64,000 bases of DNA from MED-G105 sp039819085. Its GTDB lineage: Bacteria; Pseudomonadota; Alphaproteobacteria; Caulobacterales; Parvularculaceae. The translations under genes and the position numbers were made by a program. The stretch spans positions 1-64,000 of the forward strand of contig JBCBSQ010000005.1 of NCBI GenBank assembly GCA_039819085.1. The letters are read 5' to 3'. Positions 16,059 to 24,885 of the stretch are shown here, in pieces; position 1 is the first letter of the stretch; the number at the start of each line of letters is the position of its first letter. The notes beneath the pieces are model-generated. The model made no database searches, was not told the DNA's origin, and worked only from the letters and a program-made list of their open reading frames with translations.

Positions 16059-18239
16059 TTAAACGCTCAAGCCCGTGACCGGCAGCCGCCGCGGCGTTGA
16101 TCCGCCAACCCGGCGCATGGCGTTGCCGATCGCCGGCGCGATCGGCGGCACGCCCGGCTCGCCGATGCCAGTCGGGCTTTCATCAGAATCGATCACCGCC
16201 ACTTCAACCTCCGGCATCTCATTGATCCGAAGCGAACGGTAATCATGGAAGTTCGATTGCTCGACCGCGCCGCCTGGCGCGAGGGTGATCTCGTCAAACA
16301 GCATCGCCCCGGCGCCATACCCGATGCCGCCCTCGATCTGCGCCTCGATCACATTGACGTTCACCGGCTGGCCGCAATCGACGGCCGCCCACACCTTGTG
16401 GACCCTCGGCGCGCCGCCATCCATCGACACCTCAGCGATCTGCGCCACATAGGTGTCGAATGATTTGTGCACGGCGACGCCGAACGCCGCGCCCTCGCGG
16501 GGCGCGCGTCCCCAGTCAGCAAGTTCGGCCACCCGCTTCAAGACGCCAGCCTCGCGCGGCCGGCCCTCAAGCAGATTAAGGCGGCCCTCAACGGCGTCGA
16601 GCCCCGCCCGCTGAAGGAGTTCATCCATAAAGGTTTCGACCGCATAGGCCGTATGCGTATGGCCGACGGAGCGCCACCACAGCACCGGCACGCCGACGTC
16701 CATCGTATGCACGCTGATCTTGAAGTTGTCCGTCTTGTAGTAAAGATCGCGCGCGCCTTCGATCATGGTTGGATCGATCCCGTCCTGAATCAACATCTCA
16801 AACGGCGACCCAGCGACAAGCGACTGGGAGACGACCGTATGCTCCCACCCTTTCAGCGCGCCGTCAGCGCCCATCGCGCCGCGTATCTTATGGACTGTCA
16901 GGGGACGGTAGAACCCGCCTCTGATGTCGTCCTCCCGCGTCCAAACAAGCTTGACCGGCCGACTGCGTCCGCTCGCGTCGAAGACGGCCGCGGCTTCCGC
17001 AGCAAAGTTCGACGCGGGTTGCGCGCGGCGCCCGAAGCTCCCGCCAGCCAGCATGGTGTTGACAATGACGTTTGACGGATCGACGCCCAAGACACCTGCA
17101 AATGTCTGCTGATCGACAGTCTGCAACTGCGAGCCCATCCAGACTTCCACGGTATCGTCGCGCTGCTCGACGACGGCGTCGAGCGGCTCCATCGGCGCGT
17201 GCGCGAGGTAGGGGAAGACGAACTCCGCTTCGAGAACCGCCTCGTCGCCCGAAAGCGCAGCCGCCACATCGCCGCGCTCGTCCGCCACAACGCCATGGCC
17301 CTGCGCCGTTTCGCGAAAAAGCGCGGTTAGCTCCGCAGTGGACCGCCGCTCAGCGCCGGCGTCGTTCCACTTGACGTTCAGCGCATCCCGGCCCTTCAGG
17401 GCCGCATAGGTGTTTTCCCCATAGACTGCGACGCCCTGGGGCGTCTCCTTGACGTCGACCACGCCCGACACCGCCCTTGCGGCGTCAACGTCGAAGGACG
17501 CAGGGACCGCGCCGAATTTTGGCGGGTGGGCGACGACGGCGGTCAGCATATCGTCCCGGTAGACATCAAGTGTGAAAACCGCTTCGCCAGTGGTCTTTCC
17601 GCTTGTGTCGAGCTTCGGCACGGACTTGCCGATGAACTTGAAGTCTTTCTTCGCCTTCAACGGTGGATCTTCCGGCGGCGTCTCATTTGCGGCGCTGTCG
17701 GCAAACTCGCCAAAGCCGCCCTCCTTGCCGCTCGCCGCGTGCTTGATCACGCCGTCTTCGATCGTCACCTGTCCGGCGGGGACGCCCCATGTCTTCGCCG
17801 CCGCGCCGATGAGCATCGCGCGCGCAGCTGCGCCCGCCTTGCGCATCTGCGTGTAGGAGTTGGCGATCGCCGTGGAGCCGCCCGTGCCTTGCAGGCCAAA
17901 GGCCGCATTAGCGTAAAGCGTCACGTCGGCTGGAGCGGCCTCCGCGCGCATCTGATCCCACGCTGCGTCAAGCTCCTCGGCCACAAGGGTCGCAAGGCCA
18001 GTGAAAGGCCCTTGGCCGAACTCGATGTGCTTGACGAGAACCGTTATCGCATTATCCGGCAGGATACGGATGAACGCGTTCGGCGCGAACCCGCCAGCCT
18101 CGGCGCCGCCCCTGATGATCGCCGCCTCGCCGGATTGTCCCTTCGCCCTCAGGGGAACGAACGTCGCAAGCGTCAAACCGCCCGCGCCGGCGAGAAAATC
18201 GCGGCGGGAGGGCGCTATTGGTTTCCCGAGATCGCGCAT
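16059..18239 (-). CDS. iorB: Molybdenum-binding large subunit, isoquinoline 1-oxidoreductase (IorB) type
   Basis: The frame is open much further upstream, but that part overlaps the 2Fe-2S gene in another frame. The ATG at 18239, two bases after the upstream stop region, gives 726 residues. The N-terminus carries a twin-arginine signal (SRRDFLAGAGGLTLATF). The body matches the xanthine dehydrogenase superfamily, IorB subgroup: IEFGQGPFTGLATLVAEELDA, LQGTGGSTAIANSYTQMRKAGAAAR, LAGGSFGRRAQPASNFAAEAA and the C-terminal TGIGEPGVPPIAPAIGNAMRR, which holds the catalytic Glu. The enzyme should hydroxylate an aldehyde or N-heterocycle in the periplasm; the true substrate cannot be told. XdhC and MocA-like genes upstream fit an MCD (cytosine dinucleotide) cofactor. 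Confidence 0.92.
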   Translation of the reverse strand: MRDLGKPIAPSRRDFLAGAGGLTLATFVPLRAKGQSGEAAIIRGGAEAGGFAPNAFIRILPDNAITVLVKHIEFGQGPFTGLATLVAEELDAAWDQMRAEAAPADVTLYANAAFGLQGTGGSTAIANSYTQMRKAGAAARAMLIGAAAKTWGVPAGQVTIEDGVIKHAASGKEGGFGEFADSAANETPPEDPPLKAKKDFKFIGKSVPKLDTSGKTTGEAVFTLDVYRDDMLTAVVAHPPKFGAVPASFDVDAARAVSGVVDVKETPQGVAVYGENTYAALKGRDALNVKWNDAGAERRSTAELTALFRETAQGHGVVADERGDVAAALSGDEAVLEAEFVFPYLAHAPMEPLDAVVEQRDDTVEVWMGSQLQTVDQQTFAGVLGVDPSNVIVNTMLAGGSFGRRAQPASNFAAEAAAVFDASGRSRPVKLVWTREDDIRGGFYRPLTVHKIRGAMGADGALKGWEHTVVSQSLVAGSPFEMLIQDGIDPTMIEGARDLYYKTDNFKISVHTMDVGVPVLWWRSVGHTHTAYAVETFMDELLQRAGLDAVEGRLNLLEGRPREAGVLKRVAELADWGRAPREGAAFGVAVHKSFDTYVAQIAEVSMDGGAPRVHKVWAAVDCGQPVNVNVIEAQIEGGIGYGAGAMLFDEITLAPGGAVEQSNFHDYRSLRINEMPEVEVAVIDSDESPTGIGEPGVPPIAPAIGNAMRRVGGSTPRRLPVTGLSV

Positions 18240-18241
18240 AA

Positions 18242-18700
18242 TCAGCCCCTCCCCGACGCGGCGTTCTTGATCGCCTGGCGTATGCGAACATAGGTCGCGC
18301 AACGGCAGATATTGCCAGTCATTGCGGCGTCGATGTCCGCGTCCGACGGCTGTGGCGTCGCCTCCAGCAGCGCAATCGCTGACATGATCTGGCCTGATTG
18401 GCAGTACCCGCACTGCGGCACGTCGATGTCGCGCCACGCGGCCTTGACGCTGTCTGCGGCGTCGCCGGACACGCCTTCGATCGTCGTCACCTCGCGGCCG
18501 GCCACCGACGCCACTGGCGTGACGCATGATCGCCGAGTGCCGCCGTCCACATGCACCGTGCACGCGCCGCACTGCGCCACGCCGCAGCCAAACTTCGTAC
18601 CCGTCAGTTTTAGATTGTCGCGCAACACCCACAAAAGGGGCGTCTGCGGATCGACGTCGGTTGTGACGTCGTCGCCATTGACGCGGAATTTCACGCTCAT
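18242..18700 (-). CDS. iorA: 2Fe-2S small subunit, isoquinoline 1-oxidoreductase (IorA) type
   Basis: The ATG at 18700 (MSVKFRVNGDDV) gives 152 residues, the normal size. The plant-ferredoxin-type cluster is ligated by Cys 39, 44, 47 and 59 (GCGVAQCGACTVHVDGG...SC). The helical-domain cluster uses QCGYCQSGQ (Cys 97, 100) and ICRC (Cys 132, 134). All eight cysteines are present. It has no signal peptide, so it would be carried out with the Tat-bearing large subunit, as is usual for this group. First gene of the iorA-iorB-cytochrome unit; it lies 229 bases after moeA. Confidence 0.95.
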   Translation of the reverse strand: MSVKFRVNGDDVTTDVDPQTPLLWVLRDNLKLTGTKFGCGVAQCGACTVHVDGGTRRSCVTPVASVAGREVTTIEGVSGDAADSVKAAWRDIDVPQCGYCQSGQIMSAIALLEATPQPSDADIDAAMTGNICRCATYVRIRQAIKNAASGRG

Positions 18701-18929
18701 TGCGATTGCCTTTCGACCCTTGGGAATATGACGGGGAGTCTTCTCGATAAACGTGCGTCCGTCAATCTGACTCCGCGGGACAAAGCCGCTTTTGAGACGC
18801 ATACGCAATCAAGTTTGCAGCGGTCGGCGGCCCCGCGCGACGGATGTGAACTTTTTGCAATTCGCCGCTCGCATGATCGAACAATGCGCTTAGCCGAGGA
18901 GCTTGCGCGGCGGCTAGTCAACGCGCGCG

Positions 18930-20144
18930 TTAGTCCAACGGCAGGACGTCGACCTCTGCGCCGACGTCAACGGCCGGCGCATCCGGCTGGCGACGCAGCA
19001 AGGCGTTCGCTTGCGCGAAAGGCGTCAGGAGCGAGCTGTCCTGGCGCGCGTCGGCGATGACTGTCGCGGCGCCTATTTCATCCGTAGACAGACGCGCGCG
19101 CAGATACGTTTCCCTCGGCCCGTTCGCCGCGACCGGCGCGGCGAGGCGGGCGGAACGAAACGCCGGCGCCGCGCCGTCACCGAAAAGCGCGCCGACCAAC
19201 GGCCGCAAAAAGAGATACCCGCATGCAAGCGCCGACGCCGGATTGCCAGGAAGGCCCAACACGACCGGACCGCCATCGATCCGCGCAGACCAGGTCGGTT
19301 TACCGGGGCGCACCGCGACGCCAGCGAAATCAATCCGCGCGCCAATGCGCTCGAAGACCGGCTTCATCACGTCGCGATCGCCCACCGACGCTCCGCCAAC
19401 GGCGACGATGACATCAAGGGAATGCTCGCCGAGCGCGCTTTCGAGGCGCAGCGCCGCAGCCGCCTCCTCATCCGGGAGCACGCCCAAGAGCGCCGCAACG
19501 CAGCCACTACGTTCGGCGAGCGCCGCTATTCCGTAGGCCGCTGAATTGATGATATGGCTGTCTTCCAGAACGCCGCCCGGCTCCACAAGTTCATCGCCAG
19601 AGGCGACAATCCCGATGGATGGCTTGCGTCGAACCAATACCCGCGCGCGGTTCGCGGCCGCTGCGAGCGCACAAGACGCCGGCGACAAAACCTCACCCGC
19701 CTCGAGCAAGAGCTCGTCCGTCTCAAAATCTATTCCGCGGCGCCTGATGTGCTCGCCGCCGACCTGCGGTTCGGCGATCGAGATCACGTCCCCGTCCCGT
19801 CGCGCCGCCTCTTGAACGACGATCCGGGTCGCGCCATCCGGGACCGGCCCGCCAGTGAAGATCCGGACCGCTTCTCCGGCGCCGACGACTCCATCGTAAG
19901 AACCGCCCGCCGGCGCTTCGCCAACAACAGTGAGACGAGCGCCCGCCGCGGCGACGTCTTCATCACGGACTGCGTATCCGTCCATCGCCGACAAGGCCTG
20001 CGGCGGCTGCGCGCGCGGCGCTCGGACATTCTCCGCCAGCCGGCGTCCAACCGCCGCCGCGATGCGCGCTTCCTCCGCCTCGACAGGCTCCACACCCGAC
20101 AGCAGGCGCGCACGCGCCTGTCCAACGCTTAATAATCCGTTCAC
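18930..20144 (-). CDS. moeA: MoeA, molybdopterin molybdenumtransferase
   Basis: MoeA inserts molybdate into adenylylated molybdopterin. The 404-residue product has normal length and shows SAMDGYAVRDED near residue 53, RIFTGGPVPDGATRIV, HIRRRGIDF, the SIGIVASGDELVEPG block and the GGASVGDRDVMKPVFE and GLPGNPASALACGYLFLRP signatures. Its start overlaps the moaC stop by 4 bases (ATGA), so the two are translationally coupled. Confidence 0.97.
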   Translation of the reverse strand: MNGLLSVGQARARLLSGVEPVEAEEARIAAAVGRRLAENVRAPRAQPPQALSAMDGYAVRDEDVAAAGARLTVVGEAPAGGSYDGVVGAGEAVRIFTGGPVPDGATRIVVQEAARRDGDVISIAEPQVGGEHIRRRGIDFETDELLLEAGEVLSPASCALAAAANRARVLVRRKPSIGIVASGDELVEPGGVLEDSHIINSAAYGIAALAERSGCVAALLGVLPDEEAAAALRLESALGEHSLDVIVAVGGASVGDRDVMKPVFERIGARIDFAGVAVRPGKPTWSARIDGGPVVLGLPGNPASALACGYLFLRPLVGALFGDGAAPAFRSARLAAPVAANGPRETYLRARLSTDEIGAATVIADARQDSSLLTPFAQANALLRRQPDAPAVDVGAEVDVLPLD

Positions 20145-20632
20145 GACTCTTCCTCGCGCCGCCAGGCGCCGGACGCTCCGCCGGATTTCTCCAACAGGCG
20201 CACGGCCATGATCGTCATTCCCTTGTCCGCGGCCTTGAGCATGTCATAGAGCGTCAGACACGCGACGCTCGCCGCAGTCAACGCCTCCATTTCAACGCCC
20301 GTCGGTCCAGTCGTCCTGGCCTCGGCGCGCACGGCAAGACCGGGCAGACCCCGGTCGACGTCAATTGTGACGCGTACCGACGACAATGGCAGGGGATGGC
20401 ATAGCGGAATAAGATCGCTCGTGCGCTTCGCCCCCATCACGCCGGCGAGCTCCGCAATGGCGCGCACGTCGCCCTTCTTGGCGCGCCCCTCCTCGACCAT
20501 CGCCAGGGTGTCGCACTCCATCCGTAGACGCCCCTCCGCCACGGCGATACGGTCCGTGTCAGGTTTGCCGGAGACGTCGACCATCACCGCCCGACCTTCA
20601 GCGTCGAAATGCGTAAGCGTCTTGTCCGCCAT
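20141..20632 (-). CDS. moaC: MoaC, cyclic pyranopterin monophosphate synthase
   Basis: MoaC acts with MoaA to convert GTP to cPMP. The 163-residue product carries LTHFDAEGRAVMVDVSGKPDT at the N-terminus, GDVRAIAELAGVMGAKRTSDLIPLCHPLPLS, TGPTGVEMEALTAASVACLTLYDMLKA and the C-terminal LLEKSGG. All are typical and no key residue is missing. It sits between moaB and moeA. Confidence 0.98.
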   Translation of the reverse strand: MADKTLTHFDAEGRAVMVDVSGKPDTDRIAVAEGRLRMECDTLAMVEEGRAKKGDVRAIAELAGVMGAKRTSDLIPLCHPLPLSSVRVTIDVDRGLPGLAVRAEARTTGPTGVEMEALTAASVACLTLYDMLKAADKGMTIMAVRLLEKSGGASGAWRREEES

Positions 20633-20637
20633 TGCCG

Positions 20638-21168
20638 CTACGCCTCATTCAGTCGCGGCATGATCTCCACGAGATTGCAGGGCCGGTGCCGCGAATCAAG
20701 CTGTAGGCGGATGACCTTGTCCCAACCGTCCTTCACCGCGCCATTGGACCCGGGCAGGCAGAAGATAAACGTGCCTCCCGCAAGTCCGGCGCAGGCGCGT
20801 GACTGCAGCGTTGACAGGCCGACGCTTTCATAACTCACCTGGTGAAAAATAACCGAGAAGCCGTCAATCACCTTATCGAACAGGGGGCCGATCGCCTCAG
20901 GGGTCACGTCCCGACCGGTGAGGCCTGTGCCGCCTGTCGTGATGACGACGTCAACGGCCTGATCCGCGATCCAGCGTTCAACAACGGCCCGAATCGCTCC
21001 GGCGTCGTCAGGAACGATTTCCCGGGCCGCGAGGTTATGCCCCGCCTCGCGAATTCGCCCTTCAAGGGTCGCGCCCGAAGTGTCCGTTTCAAGATCGCGC
21101 GTGTCGGAAACCGTCAGCACCGCAATTGACACCGGAACGAATTCAAGAGTCTCGTTGATCCCGTGCAT
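20638..21168 (-). CDS. moaB: MoaB, molybdopterin adenylyltransferase-type protein
   Basis: Proteins of the MogA/MoaB family adenylylate molybdopterin before metal insertion. The ATG at 21168 has AAGGAGACGC upstream and gives 176 residues (MHGINETLEFVPVSIAVLTVSDTRD). Hallmarks are VVITTGGTGLTGRDVTPEAI and the C-terminal FCLPGSNGAVKDGWDKVIRLQLD. With no separate mogA in the cluster, this protein probably supplies the adenylylation step. Its start overlaps the end of moaE by 26 bases. Confidence 0.94.
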   Translation of the reverse strand: MHGINETLEFVPVSIAVLTVSDTRDLETDTSGATLEGRIREAGHNLAAREIVPDDAGAIRAVVERWIADQAVDVVITTGGTGLTGRDVTPEAIGPLFDKVIDGFSVIFHQVSYESVGLSTLQSRACAGLAGGTFIFCLPGSNGAVKDGWDKVIRLQLDSRHRPCNLVEIMPRLNEA

Positions 21169-21664
21169 TTGCGTCTCCTTCGCTGTCGCGCCACCGCGCC
21201 TTGTCAATGAGATCTTCCGCCCGCGGCTCAATCCACATGGCGTTGTCGCCGCGCGTTTCTTTTTTCCAGAAAGGCGCGTCAGCCTTCAGATAGTCCATCA
21301 GAAAGTCCGCCGCCTCAAACGCCGCGCGACGATGGATGGAGGCAGTCGCCACAAAGACAATCGGCTCGCCACTCTCGAGATCGCCAGTTCGGTGAATGAT
21401 GCGACTGCCGACGAGCGGCCACCGCACCGAGGCCTTACTGACAATCCGCGTGATCTCTTTTTCCGTGAAGCCGGGATAGTGCTGCAGCGTCAGGCGCGAT
21501 ACATCTTCCCCATCGCCCGTCTTTCCACGCACCAGCCCGGTGAACGCGACGATGGCGCCGGCGCCGTCAACCCGCCTGCGGAAGTCGGCGTGCGCAGCCT
21601 CCGGATCGAAGGGCGCGGCTGCGATCTCAATATCAGTGAATGGCGCGCCCATCTGATCACCCAC
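21143..21664 (-). CDS. moaE: MoaE, molybdopterin synthase catalytic subunit
   Basis: MoaE combines cPMP with the MoaD thiocarboxylate to form molybdopterin. The 173-residue product includes GAIVAFTGLVRG, LTLQHYPGFTEKEI, RIIHRTGDLESGEPIVFVATASIHRRAAFEAADFLMDYLKADAPFWKKE, including the conserved active-site lysines, and a MWIEPRAEDL end. An inner ATG at 21652 is an alternative start. The chosen start overlaps the end of moaD by 8 bases. Confidence 0.97.
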   Translation of the reverse strand: MGDQMGAPFTDIEIAAAPFDPEAAHADFRRRVDGAGAIVAFTGLVRGKTGDGEDVSRLTLQHYPGFTEKEITRIVSKASVRWPLVGSRIIHRTGDLESGEPIVFVATASIHRRAAFEAADFLMDYLKADAPFWKKETRGDNAMWIEPRAEDLIDKARWRDSEGDANARDQRDS

Positions 21665-21902
21665 CGCTTAACGGGGATGTGAAAGCTATTTCATCCGTAT
21701 CCGATAATTCCAGAGGCGCGGATATGAACGCATTGTTCACAATCACCCGAACGCCCGGCCGCGCAAGCGCCTCGCCGAGGCGGGCATTCTCCCGGCTGAG
21801 CCAGGCGGTCAAGGCGTCGGTATCGCGCACGCCATCCGGCAATGGCGCTTCGATCGCTTCGGCGAAGTCGCTCAATCGGCCAAAAAACAGGATCCTCGCC
21901 AT
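21657..21902 (-). CDS. moaD: MoaD, molybdopterin synthase sulfur carrier subunit
   Basis: MoaD is a ubiquitin-fold sulfur carrier of 81 residues starting MARILFFGRLSDFAEA and ending PLSGG, the C-terminal double glycine required for adenylylation and thiocarboxylation. It overlaps moaE and follows moaA by 2 bases. No MoeB-type activating enzyme is seen in the window, so this step must be encoded elsewhere. Confidence 0.96.
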   Translation of the reverse strand: MARILFFGRLSDFAEAIEAPLPDGVRDTDALTAWLSRENARLGEALARPGVRVIVNNAFISAPLELSDTDEIAFTSPLSGG

Positions 21903-21904
21903 GT

Positions 21905-22897
21905 CTATCCTCCGGTGACGGACATATGGCGCTTGACCGAGGGACCCGCGCCGGGCGCGTCGATTTCAAAATCATGCGACTTCGGCTTGCGGCCGATCGC
22001 CTCGTCAATCGCGACGCCGAGCTTGTCAGGATCATCCGGGTGGGACCGCATCACAGCGCGCAGATCCGCCGCGTCATCCTGGCCAAGACACATAAACAGC
22101 TTTCCGGTGCAAGTTAGACGGACGCGATTGCATCCCTCGCAGAAATTGCCGCTCAATGGCGTGATCAAGCCAAGCGTTCCACCCGTCTCCGTCACATGAA
22201 AGTAGCGCGCCGGGCCGCCGGTGCGCTTGGCGAGCGGACGAAGACTAAAGTCTTTTTCAAGATTGCGCCGCACATCCCAGAGGGAGGCGTACTGATCGAA
22301 CCGGTCTTCGTCGATTTCACCCATCGGCATGGCTTCGATCAGTGTAAGGTCCATGCCCTTGCCATGCGCCCACGCCATCATCGAGGGAATGTCATCGATA
22401 TTGACGGACTTCATCGCGACTGCGTTGATCTTGACGCTAAGGCCCGCCGCGAGCGCCGCATCGACGCCCTCAAGCGCCGCTTCAAGCCGCCCGCCGCGCG
22501 TCAGTTTTTCAAATCGCTCCGCATCCAGCGTATCGACGGAGACATTCACTCTCTTCACGCCGGCGCTTGCAAGGTCCGCAGCGTAGCGTGGCAGGAGCGT
22601 ACCATTTGTGGTCAGCGTCAACTCGTTCAATGCGCCGGTCTCAAGATGGCGCGAAAGCCGACGCACGAGGGCCATGATGTCTCGCCGCACCAGAGGCTCT
22701 CCGCCTGTCAGGCGAATCTTCTTGACGCCCTTGGAGACGAATGCGCTCGCGGCGGCGTCGAGCTCCTCGAGCGACAGGACTTCGGCCTTCGGCAAGAAAG
22801 TCATGCGCTCGGCCATGCAGTAAACGCAGCGAAGATCGCACCGATCCGTCACCGAAAGACGCAGATAAGTGATCTCCCGTCCAAAGGGATCAATCAT
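21905..22897 (-). CDS. moaA: MoaA, GTP 3',8-cyclase (radical SAM)
   Basis: MoaA performs the first step of molybdenum cofactor synthesis. The 330-residue product has the radical-SAM cluster TDRCDLRCVYC (Cys 20, 24, 27), the LTGGEPLVRRDI SAM-binding block and the second 4Fe-4S site (FCEGCNRVRLTCTGKLFMC). It ends in the Gly-Gly tail (MSVTGG) that MoaA needs. Its start overlaps the mocA-like stop by 4 bases. Confidence 0.98.
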   Translation of the reverse strand: MIDPFGREITYLRLSVTDRCDLRCVYCMAERMTFLPKAEVLSLEELDAAASAFVSKGVKKIRLTGGEPLVRRDIMALVRRLSRHLETGALNELTLTTNGTLLPRYAADLASAGVKRVNVSVDTLDAERFEKLTRGGRLEAALEGVDAALAAGLSVKINAVAMKSVNIDDIPSMMAWAHGKGMDLTLIEAMPMGEIDEDRFDQYASLWDVRRNLEKDFSLRPLAKRTGGPARYFHVTETGGTLGLITPLSGNFCEGCNRVRLTCTGKLFMCLGQDDAADLRAVMRSHPDDPDKLGVAIDEAIGRKPKSHDFEIDAPGAGPSVKRHMSVTGG

Positions 22898-23493
22898 AAC
22901 GCATGCTCCGTTTGCGGCGCATATCGAGCGATATCCGCTTTCGTATCAATGTCGATGAGGTCTTCAGGCGCCATTGCGACCTCGACGATGTCGCCGCGCC
23001 CGCGGAGCGCGTTGCGCGCGCCAGCGTCGCCCGTGGCCTGCCTCAAGACAGGAAAGACCTCCCGTGAGAACAATGCGGGCGGCGAGCGATGGTCGCCATT
23101 GTGCGCGAAAGCGGCGCCGGCGCCGCTGATCGAGGCCGCAAGCAGCGTCAGATGACGCACGCCGACAAATGGCATGTCCGCGAGGAGCACGGCCACGCCG
23201 ACGACGTTCGCCTTGTCGATTGCGCCGATGGCGAGGGCGAGCGAACGACCTTGCCCTTCGTCCGCATCGTGATTGATCACGAGGTCGGCGCCATATTCCG
23301 CGAAGAGCCGCGCTCGCGGGCCGCCTGACGACGGCACCACCGCCACGACTTGACGGGCGCCGACATCGCGCGAGACGCGCGTCGCGTGGGCGGCGAGCGG
23401 GACGCCTCCGAAGGGCGCCAACAGCTTATCGCCGCCGAAGCGGCTTGAGGCGCCCGCCGCGAGAATGACCACCGCGCAATCAGAGAGTCTCAT
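22894..23493 (-). CDS. mocA: MocA-like molybdenum cofactor nucleotidyltransferase
   Basis: The 199-residue product has the NTP-transferase P-loop AVVILAAGASSRFGGDKLLAPFGG at the N-terminus, then GQGRSLALAIGAI, LLADMPFVG and GDHRSPPALFSREVFP. This is the MobA/MocA fold. MocA (cytidylyltransferase, giving the MCD cofactor) is preferred over MobA because the target enzyme here belongs to the xanthine dehydrogenase superfamily and xdhC is next to it. It overlaps both neighbours by 4 bases. Confidence 0.88.
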   Translation of the reverse strand: MRLSDCAVVILAAGASSRFGGDKLLAPFGGVPLAAHATRVSRDVGARQVVAVVPSSGGPRARLFAEYGADLVINHDADEGQGRSLALAIGAIDKANVVGVAVLLADMPFVGVRHLTLLAASISGAGAAFAHNGDHRSPPALFSREVFPVLRQATGDAGARNALRGRGDIVEVAMAPEDLIDIDTKADIARYAPQTEHAL

Positions 23494-24431
23494 CGGCGCG
23501 CCTCCCCCGGGAACGCCTTGAAGATTTCCGCAAGGACCGAGACTGCGAGCGCATCGGCGTCGCGGGCGGAATGAAAAAGCCCGATCGGGCCCCTTACCCG
23601 CGAAAGATCGTTGTCATGAACGCCGAGCGATTTCAGGATGTCGAGGCGGCGGGTGTGGGTCTGCGACGACCCCATAGCGCCGATATAGAAGGCGTCCGTC
23701 TCAAGCGCGCGCGCCAGAATCTCCGCCTCCCAATCATGATCGTGAAACAGGAGCGCAATCGCGGACCAGGGGTCCGTTGGAAGATCGATCAGATCAGCCG
23801 CGGAGCGCAGCGGCGTCGCCGGTATGGAGAGGTCCGCCGCCGCCTCAATGATGTCCGCGTCAGGGGAATAGACGTGAACATCGCATCCGGCGGCCCTTGA
23901 AAGGCGAAGAAGCGCAAGCGCCTCAGCGCCTTTCCCGACGATCGCGATCCGCATCGGCGGGGCGTAGCAATGCGTGAAGAGGGTGTCTTGCTCGCCCGCG
24001 TCGCCGACAATGAAAGCGCCGTCACTCGCGAGCGAAACCTGCAGCGCGGCACGGCTATCGAACGCGTCAATCGCCGCGGCGATCGCGTCGGCGTCCGGGT
24101 TCGGAATCAGCAACAACTCCATCGCGCCGCCGCATGGCAGCTGCACATCCTTATACGGAGAGCCTTCGCCATAACGGACGCGGCGCGCGCGTCCGGCCAC
24201 CGTCGTCGCCATCGCCTGCAAGGCGACATCGGCGTCGACGCAGCCATTGGAGACATAGCCGCAATACGCGCGATCCGCATTGACCGCCAGCATCGCGCCC
24301 CTTGCGCGCGGCGACGATCCGTCGACCAAATCAACAACGGCGAGCGCGCAGGCCAGCTCCTTCGCCGCGGAATCGGCGAGAAACGCGAGCACATCACGCG
24401 TGTGAGAACCGACGTCAGCGATACGGCGCAT
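23490..24431 (-). CDS. XdhC-family molybdoenzyme maturation factor
   Basis: XdhC proteins bind the molybdenum cofactor, promote its sulfuration and hand it to the apoenzyme. The ATG at 24431 (MRRIADVGSHTRDV) gives 313 residues. The N-terminal XdhC/CoxI domain shows NGCVDADVALQAM and LPCGGAMELLLIP, with the conserved Cys residues. The C-terminal Rossmann-like domain shows MRIAIVGKGAEALALLRLS, LFHDHDWEAEIL and AFYIGAMGSSQTHTRRL. Position immediately upstream of mocA fits delivery of cofactor to IorB-type enzyme encoded downstream. Confidence 0.93.
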   Translation of the reverse strand: MRRIADVGSHTRDVLAFLADSAAKELACALAVVDLVDGSSPRARGAMLAVNADRAYCGYVSNGCVDADVALQAMATTVAGRARRVRYGEGSPYKDVQLPCGGAMELLLIPNPDADAIAAAIDAFDSRAALQVSLASDGAFIVGDAGEQDTLFTHCYAPPMRIAIVGKGAEALALLRLSRAAGCDVHVYSPDADIIEAAADLSIPATPLRSAADLIDLPTDPWSAIALLFHDHDWEAEILARALETDAFYIGAMGSSQTHTRRLDILKSLGVHDNDLSRVRGPIGLFHSARDADALAVSVLAEIFKAFPGEARR

Positions 24432-24514
24432 GCAGGTTCGGCGAGCCTCCAAGTCGTTATGCACACCTGAACATAACGCCCGACGAAGACGCAAGCAAAG
24501 CCTGCCTAGTCCGC

Positions 24515-24880
24515 CTAGCCGTCGACGAGCTGGCGCAGGACCGAGAGTTCGCTGGCGGCTGCAAGCTCGGCGGCGGCGACCGCTGACCTATAAGCGCCTA
24601 GCGCGCGCCTTCCGGCCTCGGTCAGCCTTGCGCCGCCTTTCGCCGCCCCGCCGGTTTCCGTCGCGACGACCGGCGCAGCGAACATGGCGTTCAACCCCTC
24701 GATAAGACCCCAGGCCTTGCGGTAGGACATTCCAAGCGTCCGAGCCGCAGCGGCGATAGACCCAGTATCATTGATGGCCGAGAGGAGCGCGGCCTTACCG
24801 GGCCCGAAACGCCCGCCTGGCAAATCAATTCGGATGCTGAGGATGGCGCTTTCTATTTCTTTGTTCGAAGGAGAAGGCAT
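24515..24880 (-). CDS. ModE-like N-terminal winged-helix regulator (no molybdate-binding domain)
   Basis: The ATG at 24880 has GAAGGAGAA upstream and gives 121 residues. The DNA-binding domain pattern is clear: FGPGKAALLSAINDTGSIAAAARTLGMSYRKAWGLIEGLNAMF, then TETGGAAKGGARLTEAGRRALGAYR. This is the LysR-like HTH of ModE. The molybdate-binding Mop (TOBE) domains of E. coli ModE are absent, as in the short ModE-like group, so what it senses is unclear. It probably controls the molybdenum cluster and starts 5 bases after the transporter gene. Confidence 0.88.
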   Translation of the reverse strand: MPSPSNKEIESAILSIRIDLPGGRFGPGKAALLSAINDTGSIAAAARTLGMSYRKAWGLIEGLNAMFAAPVVATETGGAAKGGARLTEAGRRALGAYRSAVAAAELAAASELSVLRQLVDG

Positions 24881-24885
24881 GGGCG

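Noticed and set aside
16059..18632. Long N-terminal extension (about 130 residues) on the molybdenum subunit
   Set aside because: The extension overlaps the 2Fe-2S subunit gene in another frame and is Arg-rich nonsense. The twin-arginine signal right after the ATG at 18239 fixes the start.
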